Assembly (NCBI RefSeq): GCF_020023385.1
Contig: NZ_JAIQCL010000001.1
Location: 186,001-250,000, forward strand
Direction of reading: 5' to 3'
Source of the DNA: Planococcus circulans
Lineage (GTDB): Bacteria > Bacillota > Bacilli > Bacillales_A > Planococcaceae
Length of the DNA stretch: 64,000 bases
In this document: one piece after another, positions 43,009 to 52,965 of the stretch
How positions within the stretch are numbered: the stretch's first letter is position 1
Layout: every line of letters starts with the position of its first letter
The notes under the pieces: generated by a model
Databases searched by the model: none
Told to the model about the DNA's origin: nothing
What the model saw: the letters and a program-made list of their open reading frames with translations, nothing else
Made by a program: the position numbers and the translations under genes

Positions 43009-44235
43009 TCATTTGAGTTTTTTTAGAGAATCAACTGAATTCAGCACCGCAATTTTTACATGCTCATATGTGAGTCCGCCCTGAACAAAAGCTGTATAAG
43101 GAGGCCGGATCGGCCCGTCCGCTGTCAGCTCTATGCTGGACCCTTGGACAAATGTACCTGCTGCCATGATGACATCGTCTTCATAACCTGGCATATAGGC
43201 CGCTTCCGGTTTGAATTGGGCATTGACCGGCGAGCTCGCCTGGATGGTTTGGCAAAAAGCAATCATCTGATCAGCTGTTTGGAATGATACGGATTGGATC
43301 AAGTCTGTCCGCTTATCGCTCCAGTGGGGTGTCGTTTTCATCCCAGCCCGCTCCAATAAGGCTGACGTAAAGATTGCCCCTTTTAATGCTTGAGAGACGA
43401 TATGGGGAGCCATGAAAAAGCCCTGGTACATATCTGGCAATGCATTCAATGACGCACCTGCCTCTGCTCCTATACCCGGTGAAGTCATTCGATAACCGCA
43501 TTTTTCGATTAAATCTTTTCTGCCAGCGATATAGCCTCCAATTTTCGCCAGGCCGCCACCCGGATTTTTGATAAGGGAACCGGCAATCAAATCCACCCCA
43601 ACTTCAATTGGCTCTTGCTGTTCCACAAACTCACCATAACAATTATCGACAAAAATGATGGCTTCAGGTTTGAGGCGGCGAATATTCAACACCATTTCAC
43701 CGATTTCTCCTATCGTAAAGGAAGGACGTGTATCATAACCTCTGGAACGCTGAATCGCAATCACTTTCGTCTGGCTGCTGATCGCTTTTTCTGCGGCTGA
43801 CCAGTCGATGTTATTATCCGTGTCCAGTTCCACGTGCTGATAGCTGATGCCGAAGTCCTTCAGCGAACCTGTATCCTTTTCACCGCCGGATACGATGGAG
43901 TCCAGTGTATCGTAGGGTTTTCCTGTTAGATAAAGCAACTCATCTCCAGGACGCAGCACACCGAACAATGAGATCGTAATGGCGTGGGTCCCCGAGATGA
44001 TCTGCGGACGGACAAGAGCGGCTTCTGCTTTAAAAACATCCGCATATACCCGTTCAAGCGTATCCCGTCCTTCATCGTCATAGCCATATCCAGTTGATGG
44101 ATTGAAATGATGATCGCTGACGCGTTGGCTGTGGAAAGCCTCCAACACTTTTTTTTGATTTACGTAAGCCGTTTCATCGGCCAGCTGCAGCTGGGCCTGA
44201 ATCGTTTCTTCTATCGTTTTTATCGTTGTAAGCAT
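43009..44235 (-). CDS. ynbB: YnbB, PLP-dependent methionine gamma-lyase-like protein
   Basis: A 408-residue fold-type I PLP protein of the group often called aluminium resistance protein. Visible are ALVRPQIISGTHAITISLFGVLRPGDELLY near residue 80, the cofactor aspartate in IIFVDNCYGEFVE, and the Schiff-base lysine in AGSLIKNPGGGLAKIGGYIAG near residue 230. The substrate is uncertain and the resistance name is historical. The ATG with GGAG six bases upstream is chosen over starts up to seven codons earlier. It precedes glnR as in B. subtilis. Confidence 0.9.
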   Translation of the reverse strand: MLTTIKTIEETIQAQLQLADETAYVNQKKVLEAFHSQRVSDHHFNPSTGYGYDDEGRDTLERVYADVFKAEAALVRPQIISGTHAITISLFGVLRPGDELLYLTGKPYDTLDSIVSGGEKDTGSLKDFGISYQHVELDTDNNIDWSAAEKAISSQTKVIAIQRSRGYDTRPSFTIGEIGEMVLNIRRLKPEAIIFVDNCYGEFVEQQEPIEVGVDLIAGSLIKNPGGGLAKIGGYIAGRKDLIEKCGYRMTSPGIGAEAGASLNALPDMYQGFFMAPHIVSQALKGAIFTSALLERAGMKTTPHWSDKRTDLIQSVSFQTADQMIAFCQTIQASSPVNAQFKPEAAYMPGYEDDVIMAAGTFVQGSSIELTADGPIRPPYTAFVQGGLTYEHVKIAVLNSVDSLKKLK

Positions 44236-44344
44236 GTAATTCTCCATTCTCTTCAATTTCTCTTTCTATTATGCGGCATGACTTGAAATAGCGTCAAATT
44301 CTGCTACAATTCATAGAGTTGTATGTTAAGGAGGAATAAGGCTT

Positions 44345-44950
44345 ATGGCTTGGGAAGTACTGAGCGCCATCGGTACGATTGCTTTTGCAGTATCCGGTGC
44401 AATTATCGCGATGGAAGAAGAATACGATATCTTCGGCGTTTACCTTCTTGGCGTAGTCACCGCCTTTGGTGGAGGCGCCATCCGGAATTTATTGATTGGA
44501 GTACCCGTATCGGCTCTATGGGAACAGGAATTCATGTTACAACTTGCCCTTATCTCGATTACGGTTGTTTTCTTATTTCCCCATAAATTGCTTGGCCATT
44601 GGAATCGCTGGGGACATTTTTTTGATGCCATAGGATTATCAGCCTTTGCCGTTCAAGGAGCCATCTATGCGGTTGAACTTGAATTGCCGCTCTTCGCTGT
44701 GGTAGTGGCAGCTGTACTAACAGGGTCTGGCGGAGGAATTATCCGTGATTTATTGGCTGGAAGAAAACCTCTTGTTCTGAAATCGGAAATTTATGCTGTA
44801 TGGGCAGCATTGGCGGGACTGTTCATCAGCTTTAATCTAGCCAATTCCGATTTGATGCTTTATTCTTTGTTTGTCCTGATCACTATCCTGCGAATCCTGT
44901 CCTATACCTTCAAATGGCGATTGCCGGCACGCAAAATCCAGATTTCGTAG
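44345..44950 (+). CDS. TRIC-family (UPF0126) membrane protein
   Basis: A 201-residue polytopic protein with about seven helices built as two similar halves. Each half contains a conserved glycine-rich element: VVTAFGGGAIRNLLIG near residue 37 and AVLTGSGGGIIRDLLAGRKPLV near residue 125. These are the hallmarks of trimeric intracellular cation channel homologues in bacteria; potassium conduction is known for some family members. AAGGAGGAAT precedes the ATG. Divergent from ynbB. Confidence 0.88.
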   Translation: MAWEVLSAIGTIAFAVSGAIIAMEEEYDIFGVYLLGVVTAFGGGAIRNLLIGVPVSALWEQEFMLQLALISITVVFLFPHKLLGHWNRWGHFFDAIGLSAFAVQGAIYAVELELPLFAVVVAAVLTGSGGGIIRDLLAGRKPLVLKSEIYAVWAALAGLFISFNLANSDLMLYSLFVLITILRILSYTFKWRLPARKIQIS

Positions 44951-45013
44951 CCTATTTCCGGCCAGCTCGAATGTCTGAACTCCCATGAAGAGTTGAAACA
45001 ATATATGTTATCA

Positions 45014-45063
45014 ATCATAAAAATAGACCGCTTGGCATATGCCGAACGGTCTGTTTTTATGAT
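45014..45063. terminator. Bidirectional terminator between convergent genes
   Basis: Long hairpin: 45014-45030 pairs with 45047-45063 with a single T/G mismatch (AGACCG/CGGTCT core, AAAAA/TTTTT flanks), inner GGCATATGCC palindrome. Confidence 0.85.
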
Positions 45064-45066
45064 CTT

Positions 45067-45366
45067 TTATGCGATTGTTTCGCCATTCCAGGCAGTCATT
45101 CCGCCTTCAACATTAATCGTATTGATATCGTTTGACTCTAAAATACCACAAGCCATTTCGCTGCGGCGGCCTGCACGGCAAACCATATAATATTCTGTTC
45201 CTGCATCCAGTTCCCCTGTGCGGTCTGCAATTTCACCGAGAGGGATATGTTTGGCTCCAGGAATCATTCCTGCAGCTACTTCGTCGTCCTCACGAACATC
45301 AATGATGTTCAATTCTTCTCCAGCCTCTACTCGTTCTTGCAATTCATCTGCTGTAATGGTTTTCAT
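45067..45366 (-). CDS. Rhodanese-like domain protein
   Basis: A single rhodanese domain of 99 residues with the active-site loop CRAGRRS (Cys near residue 63), so sulfur transfer or persulfide handling is likely. Features include NIIDVREDDEVAAGMIPGAKHIPLGEI and the closing GGMTAWNG. Stand-alone domains of this kind act as sulfur carriers or thiosulfate sulfurtransferases; the partner is not evident. AGGAGGCG precedes the ATG. A structured repeat lies directly upstream. Confidence 0.9.
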   Translation of the reverse strand: MKTITADELQERVEAGEELNIIDVREDDEVAAGMIPGAKHIPLGEIADRTGELDAGTEYYMVCRAGRRSEMACGILESNDINTINVEGGMTAWNGETIA

Positions 45367-45436
45367 GGATACGCCTCCTGAATTAAAATCCTATTCACCT
45401 GAAAATGCTATACCCCTGAAAGCTAGCTGTCAACCT

Positions 45437-45661
45437 GAAAAGCGTAAGCAGCCGTTCAGCTCCGACAGGCAAGAGGTGGCTCAAAGGTAGTTTGAGCCAC
45501 CTCTTTGCGACGAAGCACAAAGTGCTGCAGGAGCAATAAGGTTTAGACGGTCTGGCGAAGCGGCTTATTTTCAGCCGCACAGCTGGGCTGGCTTATGACT
45601 TAAAGAGCTGGGCGCTGGAGTCTGGACACCGAGAAAAACGCAAGCAGCCGTGTAGACTGAC
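45437..45661. repeat. Dispersed structured repeat, related to the 10.5-kb array, plus start of a second copy
   Basis: Begins GAAAAGCGTAAGCAGCCG and ends GGGCGCTGGAGTCTGGACA near 45626; a partial second unit follows (45632-45661). The middle carries the CTGGCGAAGCGGC…CAGCCGCACAG arm seen in type A units. An extra perfect 15-bp hairpin (AGAGGTGGCTCAAA arm, about 45470-45505) is inserted. Lies between hfq and the rhodanese gene. Confidence 0.82.
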
Positions 45662-45685
45662 AACAAAAGCAACCATAAAACATAA

Positions 45686-45715
45686 CAAAAAAGCCGGACT
45701 GCAACTGCAGTCCGG
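45686..45715 (-). terminator. Rho-independent terminator after hfq
   Basis: CCGGACTGCA (45694-45703) pairs perfectly with TGCAGTCCGG (45706-45715), then a run of six U on the minus strand. Confidence 0.9.
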
Positions 45716-45723
45716 AATCCATT

Positions 45724-45948
45724 CTACTCTTCGTGCTCAATCGCTACAGCTTTTGCAGGAGAAAATGTTGAAATGGCATGTTTGTAGATTAATTGCTGCT
45801 TGCCTTCTGTTTCGACCAATACCGTAAAATTATCATAAGATTTAATGGTTCCTTTTAATTGAAAGCCGTTGAGTAAAAATACTGTAACATAAATATTATT
45901 TTTACGAAGCTGGTTTAGATAGACATCCTGAATATTGATCGGTTTCAT
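45724..45948 (-). CDS. hfq: RNA chaperone Hfq
   Basis: A 74-residue Sm-like protein. The Sm1 motif [20 protein letters not shown] and the Sm2 motif [13 protein letters not shown] are intact, with the proximal-face residues YKHAIS. It forms hexameric rings that bind A-rich or U-rich RNA; in Bacillota its regulatory weight is smaller than in Enterobacteria. TAGGGGG precedes the ATG. It lies 10 bp after miaA, the widespread miaA-hfq arrangement. Confidence 0.96.
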   Translation of the reverse strand: MKPINIQDVYLNQLRKNNIYVTVFLLNGFQLKGTIKSYDNFTVLVETEGKQQLIYKHAISTFSPAKAVAIEHEE

Positions 45949-45958
45949 GTGAATCCCC

Positions 45959-46915
45959 CTATTTCTCTACTTGTGATTGATTTGCCGTAAGTCTATCAAT
46001 TCGACAGTTTCTGTCATTTTCCTGCATGAAAGCGGTTATTTCCTGGAGATTCTTTTCGGGATCCTTCAAGGCATCAATCCAGAAAATCGGCAATTTGTTC
46101 TTAAAATAGGTAAACTGCCGTTTGGCATATTTACGCGAGTTCTGCTTAAGCTTGATGATCGCATCTTCAATGCTTGTACGTCCATCGAGATAGTCATAAA
46201 TTTCCTTATAGCCGATGGCCTGAATCGACTGCGCTTCCCGGATGCCTCTTTGCCGTAAAGCTTCGACTTCTTCAATCAAGCCGCGTTCCATCATGCTGTC
46301 TACACGCTGATTGATGCGTTCATACAGGATATCTCTTGGAATATCCAACCCGATGATGACTTCATTGTACATTGGCGACAACGTCAGTTCACGGTCGCTT
46401 TTTTCCTGGCCGCTCATCAGGTTTTCAATTGCCCGCACAACGCGGCGCGCATTATTAGGGTGTATCGTTGATTGCGGATCCAGTTCCAGCAATTTCTGGT
46501 GCATCTTTTCAGGACCGAATTGTTCCAATTCCTTATTCAGGCTGTCGCGCAGCTTTTGGTCGACCGCTTCTTCGGAGAAGCGATAATCGAACAACACCGC
46601 CTGCACATACATTCCCGTGCCGCCGACAATGATCGGCAGTTTGCCCCGCGAACGTATTTCCGCAATTTTCTCCCGTACCAGCTTTTGGTATTCAGCTACC
46701 GAAAAGCTTTCATCCGGTTCTTTAATATCCAAGAGATGGTGAGGAATTCCCGCCATTTCTTCCGGTAAAATCTTTGCTGTCCCGATCGTCATATCCCGGT
46801 AAATCTGCATGGAGTCCCCATTGATGATTTCGCCGTCCATCTGTTTGGCCAACTCGAGGCTCAAAGCGGTTTTTCCGGATGCTGTCGGACCAACAATGGC
46901 CACTACGTCAATCAT
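45959..46915 (-). CDS. miaA: tRNA dimethylallyltransferase
   Basis: Adds dimethylallyl to A37 of tRNAs reading UNN codons. The 318 residues start with the P-loop [15 protein letters not shown] (near residue 8), followed by [30 protein letters not shown], the [11 protein letters not shown] segment and the C-terminal RQFTYFKNK. The start MIDVVAIVG lies just inside the end of the upstream hydrolase gene (8-bp overlap) and has only a weak ribosome site, so coupling is likely. The longer frame runs into the hydrolase gene. Confidence 0.95.
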   Translation of the reverse strand: MIDVVAIVGPTASGKTALSLELAKQMDGEIINGDSMQIYRDMTIGTAKILPEEMAGIPHHLLDIKEPDESFSVAEYQKLVREKIAEIRSRGKLPIIVGGTGMYVQAVLFDYRFSEEAVDQKLRDSLNKELEQFGPEKMHQKLLELDPQSTIHPNNARRVVRAIENLMSGQEKSDRELTLSPMYNEVIIGLDIPRDILYERINQRVDSMMERGLIEEVEALRQRGIREAQSIQAIGYKEIYDYLDGRTSIEDAIIKLKQNSRKYAKRQFTYFKNKLPIFWIDALKDPEKNLQEITAFMQENDRNCRIDRLTANQSQVEK

Positions 46916-47828
46916 TTCCGCACATCCAATCACCAATGATTTCAAAGTGTGCGTGGCGATCAAGTTCATTCAGCAATTCATGCCTGCCCTGTTCTGAGAG
47001 GTAAACTTTAACATTGACCATTCCCGCTTCAACAAATTGCTTCGCTGAGCTGAAAACGCCTTTGCCGTTATCACCAACCGGATCCTTTGCTCCACTGATC
47101 AACAGGACCGGCAAGTCTTTCCGTATTTTGGCGATTTCTGAAGGTTTATTGATGACAGCAAGACCTGAGAACAAATCGATATAAAACTGATTGGTCGATT
47201 CAAAGCCGCACCAAGGATCAGCTTCATACTTTGCAACTGCTTCTTTGTCCCGGGTCAACCATGCATAGGAGGAACCTTCTTCTTTAAACGGTTTATTGTA
47301 GTTGCCGAAAGTCATCTTGCCAAGTGCTTTACTCGGCTGCTGCTTGCCCTGTGATTTCGCTGAAGCCAGCGCCACCGCCAACCCGATTTTCCCGGCAGTA
47401 CCGGGATCTCCGCCAGTTCCGGACAAAACCACGCGACTGATGTCTTCGCTGTGCAACTGCATATAACGGCGAGTCACAAACGAACCCATGCTGTGGCCAA
47501 ATAAGATCAGCGGCAGATTGCCGGTCGACATTTGCACTTCCGTAATGACTGCATGGGCATCCTCCACCACACGTTCAAATCCATCCTCATCCGCAAAATA
47601 GCCTTTTACACCGTTGCGTTCTGCTGTTTTTCCATGGCCACGCTGGTCATGCGCAGAGACGATGAATCCGCGGGAAGCCAGATACTCCGCGAATTCCGTA
47701 TAGCGTCCGATGTGTTCTGCCATTCCATGAATGATATGAACATGTCCAATCGGGCTTGGTGGTTCATAACGCATAACATAGAGTTCCTGCCCATCGGAGA
47801 CGCGTATATAATCTTTGCTCATCTGCAT
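46908..47828 (-). CDS. Alpha/beta hydrolase, monoacylglycerol lipase-like
   Basis: A 306-residue serine hydrolase of the lysophospholipase/monoglyceride lipase group. The N-terminal [17 protein letters not shown] forms the oxyanion region; the nucleophile is Ser in [12 protein letters not shown] near residue 110; the acid is in [13 protein letters not shown]; the His is in [10 protein letters not shown]. All triad parts are present. AGGAGGGG lies eight bases before the chosen ATG; another ATG is two codons on. It overlaps miaA and follows mutL by about 80 bp on the same strand. A role in lipid turnover is inferred. Confidence 0.85.
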   Translation of the reverse strand: MQMSKDYIRVSDGQELYVMRYEPPSPIGHVHIIHGMAEHIGRYTEFAEYLASRGFIVSAHDQRGHGKTAERNGVKGYFADEDGFERVVEDAHAVITEVQMSTGNLPLILFGHSMGSFVTRRYMQLHSEDISRVVLSGTGGDPGTAGKIGLAVALASAKSQGKQQPSKALGKMTFGNYNKPFKEEGSSYAWLTRDKEAVAKYEADPWCGFESTNQFYIDLFSGLAVINKPSEIAKIRKDLPVLLISGAKDPVGDNGKGVFSSAKQFVEAGMVNVKVYLSEQGRHELLNELDRHAHFEIIGDWMCGND

Positions 47829-47908
47829 TCTCCACACCCCTCCTTAACGTGTCGTTTCACCTATGCTATATCCATACCCAAAACTCTTTCGGGTAAGCCT
47901 TGGAAAGT

Positions 47909-49714
47909 TTAATTCATCACACGTTTAAACATTTTTTCAACATCATAGGTTCTGAAATGGATGATGACGGGACGACCATGCGGACAAGTGAACGGCTGTT
48001 CCGCTCTTTTCAAATCCGCAAGCAGGCGTTCCATATCGTGTTTCTGAAGAAAGTGATTGGCTTTGATCGACCGCTTGCAACTCATCATGATCGCCGCATC
48101 TTCACGTAGCTTCTTGACATCCACTTTCCGTTCAGTCAGGACCTGTTCAATCAAATCTTCGATGACTTCCTGTTCGAAGCCTTTCGGGAACCAGGTCGGG
48201 TATTCCCGGACAATAAATGAAGTCTCGCCAAACTCTTCGAGGAATACACCGCTATCGGACAGGACATCCAGATGATCTTTTAATCTTAAGGCTTCGTCCC
48301 GACTGTAGTGGAAAGTCAGCGGCAAAAGCAGGGACTGTCTTTCATCGCTGTCGATCTCCCCTACTTTTTCGCGGAAGTATTCGTATTTGATGCGTTCCTG
48401 TGCTGCGTGCTGATCAATCAGGTAAAATCCGTCACTGCTCTGCGCCACAATATAAGTGCCATGGATTTGGCCCACCACTTCCAGTTCCGGGAATTGCGGA
48501 CTGTCATCTTCTTCAGGCTCATCCAGCGGCGGCAGTTTCTCTTCAATCGGCACGGGATCAAGCTTGATCGCTTCCCGTTCCTTTTCAACCGGGAGCTCAT
48601 GCCATTCCTCAGCTGCATTGTCAGGCAGTGGCTGCTTCGGCTCTTGGACTGTAAACGAACTTTTCCATAGATCCAATTGCTTGGTAGGTGCTTTTTTGAC
48701 CGGTTTCGGCTTGTCGATCACGGGAGCACGAACTACCGTACTGATGGTCCGGCGAATGGTTTCATATATCAATTCCATCAATTCTTTTTCTTTGCTTAAG
48801 CGGATCTGCTGTTTGGCAGGATGGACATTGACATCCGTCAAATAAGGATCGCCTTCGATATTCAAGACAACAATCGGCTGCCGCTCGAGCGGCAAAAAGG
48901 TATGGTAAGCTCTATGGACCGTATTGGCGATAGCGTAGTGCTTGACCCATCTTCCGTTGACGAACAAGGATATATAGTTTTTATTGGCGCGCGTGATTTC
49001 AGGCAATGAAGCATAACCTGAAACCTTATAGTCATGCGACTGCCCTTCAAATGGGATCATCTTCTTGGCAATTGCCACTCCATATATATCAGCCAGCACA
49101 CGTTTGATTTCTCCGCTGCCGGAAGTCTGCAGAATCGTTCTGCCATCGTGCGTCAGCTTGAACGCGATTCCAGGATAGCTCAGTGCAAAACGATTGAGGA
49201 GATCGATTGTATGGCCAAGTTCCGTCTGCAGCGTTTTCATGTATTTCAAGCGTGCAGGTGTATTGAAAAACAATTGATCGATTTTGATATCCGTCCCTTT
49301 TCTAAGAGAACCGGCCCGGTGCTCAGTCAGGCGGCCACCTTCCATCTGTACAAAGGTTCCACTCACACCATCTGATGTATGCAAGGTCACTTTTGAGACC
49401 GAAGCGATACTGGCCAGTGCCTCCCCGCGGAATCCAAGCGTCCGAATACGGAAGAGATCATGTTCATTGGCTATTTTACTGGTGGCGTGGCGGGAAAATG
49501 ACAGCAAAGCATCATCTGCGTCCATGCCGGCACCATTATCGATGATTTGGATGGAGGTCAGCCCCGCTTCGATGAGCAGCACTTCAATTGCCGTGCTTCC
49601 AGCATCGATGGCGTTTTCCACCAACTCTTTGACGACTGAGGTCGGCCGTTCCACCACTTCACCAGCGGCTATTTTATTGGATAGAGGTTCGTCCATCAAT
49701 TGAATGATGCCCAT
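47909..49714 (-). CDS. mutL: DNA mismatch repair protein MutL
   Basis: Couples MutS mismatch recognition to strand removal. The GHKL ATPase motifs are in the N-terminus: ENAIDAGST (near residue 33), DNGAGM, and RTLGFRGEALASIASVS (near 90). The C-terminal domain contains the endonuclease motif DQHAAQERIKYE, so this MutL nicks DNA itself, as expected in organisms without MutH. It also has CPHGRPVIIH near the end. 601 residues. AAGGAGTG precedes the ATG, 4 bp after the mutS stop. Confidence 0.97.
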   Translation of the reverse strand: MGIIQLMDEPLSNKIAAGEVVERPTSVVKELVENAIDAGSTAIEVLLIEAGLTSIQIIDNGAGMDADDALLSFSRHATSKIANEHDLFRIRTLGFRGEALASIASVSKVTLHTSDGVSGTFVQMEGGRLTEHRAGSLRKGTDIKIDQLFFNTPARLKYMKTLQTELGHTIDLLNRFALSYPGIAFKLTHDGRTILQTSGSGEIKRVLADIYGVAIAKKMIPFEGQSHDYKVSGYASLPEITRANKNYISLFVNGRWVKHYAIANTVHRAYHTFLPLERQPIVVLNIEGDPYLTDVNVHPAKQQIRLSKEKELMELIYETIRRTISTVVRAPVIDKPKPVKKAPTKQLDLWKSSFTVQEPKQPLPDNAAEEWHELPVEKEREAIKLDPVPIEEKLPPLDEPEEDDSPQFPELEVVGQIHGTYIVAQSSDGFYLIDQHAAQERIKYEYFREKVGEIDSDERQSLLLPLTFHYSRDEALRLKDHLDVLSDSGVFLEEFGETSFIVREYPTWFPKGFEQEVIEDLIEQVLTERKVDVKKLREDAAIMMSCKRSIKANHFLQKHDMERLLADLKRAEQPFTCPHGRPVIIHFRTYDVEKMFKRVMN

Positions 49715-49718
49715 AGTC

Positions 49719-52244
49719 TCACTCCTTATCGTTTAACTTTTGCTGCAGGTCGTTAAGCATCTGCAGAGCTTGAAGCGGTGTCATCTCGGATACTTGAACG
49801 TCTTTGATTGTCTGCAGGATTTCATCTTTTTCAGTATCTGCATCATCAAAAAATGATAATTGCTCAATGGTTTTTGGCTGTTGTTTTTTATCTTCTTCAA
49901 AAGTTTTTAGCAATTCACGGGCACGTGCCAGAATCGGTTCCGGCAAGTTCGCCAGCTCGGCGACGTGAATGCCGTAACTTTTATCAGCTGGGCCTTTTTT
50001 CACTTTGTGCAAAAAGACCACTTTGCCCGATTGCTCCATTGCCGCCACATGGACATTATGCAGTTTATCAAGCGAAGCTTCCAGCGCCGTCAATTCATGA
50101 TAATGCGTAGAAAACAAGGTATTGGCGCCGATTTCTCTATGGATGTATTCAATCATCGACTGGGCAAGCGCCATGCCGTCATAGGTCGATGTGCCTCGTC
50201 CAATTTCATCAAACAGCAATAAGCTGTTTTTGGTAGCATGGGTAATGGCGTATTGCGACTCAAGCATTTCGACCATAAACGTACTTTGCCCTGAAACAAG
50301 ATCATCAGCCGCTCCGATTCGAGTGAAGATCTGGTCGACAATCGGAAGATTTGCCGATTCAGCCGGCACATAACTGCCGATCTGCGCCAACACAATCGTC
50401 AACGCCACCTGCCGCATATACGTACTCTTACCCGACATGTTCGGCCCTGTAATCAGCAGCATGTTTTGGCCTTCCGCTAGAACGCAGTCATTCGGTACGT
50501 AATGCTGCTTATTGAGCATTTTTTCAACGACTGGATGACGCCCTTCAATAATGGAAATTTCATTGGCATCATTGAACTCAGGTTTCACAAAACGATATTT
50601 CTCAGCAACATTGGCGAAACTCAAAAAGACATCCAGTCCGCTGAGCGAAGAAGCCAACCGCTGAATACGTGAAATATACTGTTTGACTTCATCTCTGATG
50701 GCCACGAACAAATCGTATTCAAGGGATAGGCTCTCTTCTTCAGCCGTCAAAATCAATGCTTCTTTTTCTTTCAGTTCAGGCGTTGTATAACGCTCCGCGT
50801 TGGCCAAGGTCTGTTTGCGGTCATAGCGCTCCAGATCCGCCAAGTGCATATTGGCTTTGGACATTTCAATATAATAGCCGAAAATGCGATTGTAGCCAAT
50901 TTTCAGGGATTTGACGCCTGTCAGTTTGCGTTCTTTCTGCTCAAGCTCCGCAATCCAGTTTTTGCCGTTGCGTGAAGCATCCCGGTATTCATCCAGTTGC
51001 TGGTTGAAACCGTCGCGGATAACGCCGCCTTCTTTTGAAGACAGGGGCGGATTTTCACTGATGGCCTGCAATAACTCGCAGACTTCTATACAGCGGTCCA
51101 GCTTTTCGCTGAATTCCATCAATGCCGGATTGCCCGAATTGGACAGCTCTTCGATCAGCGTCGGCACTTTCTCAAGCGAACTCCGGAGTTGCGCTAAATC
51201 GCGTCCACTTGCGCTGCCAAAGGCGATACGGCCCGACAGACGTTCCAGGTCATAGACTTCCTTCAATAGCCCCTGGAGCTCTACACGCACGAAATACTGG
51301 TCGATCAAAGCCGCTACCATCTGCTGGCGTTCTTCGATCATCCGCTTGTTGGCCAAAGGCTGATGCAGCCATTGCTTAAGTTTGCGGCTGCCCATCGCTG
51401 TTACAGTTTCATCCAACAGCCACAACAGCGTTCCTTTCGTCTCCCCGCCGCGAATCGACTGCAGCAATTCCAGATTGCGCTTCGAATGGAAATCGATGCT
51501 CAATAATTGATTGTTTTCTTTGTAGGCAAAGGTTTGGATATGGTCGAGTGATTGCTTTTGGGTGCGGGAGATATACGTCAGCAATCGGTGGCAGCTCATC
51601 TGCAGATCTGCCGGACAAGCGGCTACCTGTGCTGGAGCCAGCGGATAAGCGTCTTCCATCGTTTCGATGGATAACACCAAGTCCTGTTCTTCTTCGGTCA
51701 GCAATAAAAACAATTGCTCTGAAACCACCAACTCACGGATGTTTAAGGACTGTAATTCCTGCAGCAAGGCTTTTTCCGTCCCCATTATGTATGTGGCTGT
51801 CGCTTCACCTGTGCTGATGTCTACGTAGGATAAGCCAAATCCATCTGCCAGCTCATCGGCAGCTGCTAAAAATACATTTGATTTGGAATCGACACTCTTT
51901 CCTTCTGTATGTGTGCCTGGTGTAACGAGGCGCACCACTTCACGCTTGACGACTCCTTTGGCCGTTTTCGGATCTTCCACTTGTTCGCAGATGGCCACTT
52001 TATGGCCTTTCAATATTAATTGATCGATGTAATTCTTCGCTGCATGATGGGGAACACCGCACATTGGAATACGGTCATCGCCAGTTCCCCCACGGCTCGT
52101 CAGTGTAATTTCCAAAATTTGCGATGCGTTGATGGCATCGTCGTAAAACAACTCATAAAAATCGCCCATACGGAAAAATAAAAACGCGTCCAGGTATTCG
52201 GACTTCACTTGAAAATATTGTTGCATCATCGGTGTCGGTGCCAT
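49719..52244 (-). CDS. mutS: DNA mismatch repair protein MutS
   Basis: Recognises base mismatches and small loops. The 841 residues have the N-terminal mismatch-binding Phe-x-Glu region (FRMGDFYELFYDDA), Walker A GPNMSGKST near residue 600, Walker B LLLFDEIGRGTSTYDG and the STHYHELTALE signature. The C-terminal tail (ALQMLNDLQQKLNDKE) is the tetramer or clamp-binding end. AAAGAGG precedes the ATG. In B. subtilis cotE sits between ricA and mutS; here it is absent and a structured repeat lies in the gap. Confidence 0.97.
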   Translation of the reverse strand: MAPTPMMQQYFQVKSEYLDAFLFFRMGDFYELFYDDAINASQILEITLTSRGGTGDDRIPMCGVPHHAAKNYIDQLILKGHKVAICEQVEDPKTAKGVVKREVVRLVTPGTHTEGKSVDSKSNVFLAAADELADGFGLSYVDISTGEATATYIMGTEKALLQELQSLNIRELVVSEQLFLLLTEEEQDLVLSIETMEDAYPLAPAQVAACPADLQMSCHRLLTYISRTQKQSLDHIQTFAYKENNQLLSIDFHSKRNLELLQSIRGGETKGTLLWLLDETVTAMGSRKLKQWLHQPLANKRMIEERQQMVAALIDQYFVRVELQGLLKEVYDLERLSGRIAFGSASGRDLAQLRSSLEKVPTLIEELSNSGNPALMEFSEKLDRCIEVCELLQAISENPPLSSKEGGVIRDGFNQQLDEYRDASRNGKNWIAELEQKERKLTGVKSLKIGYNRIFGYYIEMSKANMHLADLERYDRKQTLANAERYTTPELKEKEALILTAEEESLSLEYDLFVAIRDEVKQYISRIQRLASSLSGLDVFLSFANVAEKYRFVKPEFNDANEISIIEGRHPVVEKMLNKQHYVPNDCVLAEGQNMLLITGPNMSGKSTYMRQVALTIVLAQIGSYVPAESANLPIVDQIFTRIGAADDLVSGQSTFMVEMLESQYAITHATKNSLLLFDEIGRGTSTYDGMALAQSMIEYIHREIGANTLFSTHYHELTALEASLDKLHNVHVAAMEQSGKVVFLHKVKKGPADKSYGIHVAELANLPEPILARARELLKTFEEDKKQQPKTIEQLSFFDDADTEKDEILQTIKDVQVSEMTPLQALQMLNDLQQKLNDKE

Positions 52245-52306
52245 TTTAAAACCTCTTTCAAATCGATTCGTCGTTTCTCCATTATATCAAAAATCAGGGC
52301 TGAAAA

Positions 52307-52340
52307 GAAAAAACTGAAAGAGCTTTGGCTCTTTCAGTTT
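52307..52340 (-). terminator. Rho-independent terminator between ricA and mutS
   Basis: AAACTGAAAGAGC (52311-52323) and its complement (52328-52340) form a 13-bp perfect stem with a TTTG loop and a U-rich run on the minus strand. It would end the ricA transcript after the repeat. Confidence 0.88.
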
Positions 52341-52393
52341 CAAGCTGAAGGGAAAATTTTGGGTTGGTGCTTTTATTGAACACTCATGGTTGT

Positions 52394-52536
52394 TTTCGCT
52401 TTTCTTTTGTCCAGCTCCAGCGATCAGCCCCTCGGGGTCATAAGTCCCTCTGGCAATGCAGCTGCGTGGCAAAGTGCGCCACACTGCTGGTCTGTCTTAT
52501 GCCTGTCGGAGCTGAGCGGCCGTTTCCGCTTTTCTC
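52394..52536 (-). repeat. Dispersed structured repeat, inverted relative to the array
   Basis: Read on the minus strand it begins GAGAAAAGCGGAAACGGCCG and ends GCTGGAGCTGGACAAAAG, with GGCATAAG…CTTATGACC arms like type A. It starts directly after the ricA stop. Its last bases resemble the start of another unit (AAAAGCGAAAACAACC). Confidence 0.82.
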
Positions 52537-52965
52537 TTAATCGCAGCTTCCCGGTGTGTCGTTGCGGACTTTTGATCCCGTTTCGCCGCGCAGCAAGTCG
52601 CCGCCAGTTTCCGTGATGATGTTGTTTGTCACTTGGTTTGCGATAGCCGTTGAAACCATCTGCAATAACGAATTGACGTCGCTTTGGGATTGCTTGAATT
52701 CCTGGACGATCGGGACTGCGTCGATTTCTTCTTCGATTTTGGCAATTTTGCCTTCAATCAAATTCAATGCGCGTTCTTTGCCGTATGCCTGGAAGTTGAC
52801 TGCTTGTTTCTGCAGACTCTTCAAGCTGGCGATTTTTTCACGGATCTGTTGGTTTTCATTGATTTGTGCTTCCGCACGCTTAAAGAAATCCACTTCTTCT
52901 GTTGCTGCAATCATATCTGCTACTTCGCGCGCTTTGGCGACGATTTCCTGTTTTGTATACGTCAT
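52537..52965 (-). CDS. ricA: RicA (YmcA) family protein
   Basis: A 142-residue helical protein of the YlbF/YmcA family. In B. subtilis RicA with RicF and RicT forms an iron-sulfur complex that directs RNase Y in mRNA maturation and affects biofilm and competence. Features are the N-terminal VAKAREVADMIAATEEVDFFKRAEAQINEN, KIASLKSLQKQAVNFQAYGK and VPIVQEFKQSQSDVNSLLQMVS. The short Cys-containing tail ends GSCD. The ribosome site (GGGTGTC) is modest. miaB, which precedes it in B. subtilis, is not present. Confidence 0.88.
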   Translation of the reverse strand: MTYTKQEIVAKAREVADMIAATEEVDFFKRAEAQINENQQIREKIASLKSLQKQAVNFQAYGKERALNLIEGKIAKIEEEIDAVPIVQEFKQSQSDVNSLLQMVSTAIANQVTNNIITETGGDLLRGETGSKVRNDTPGSCD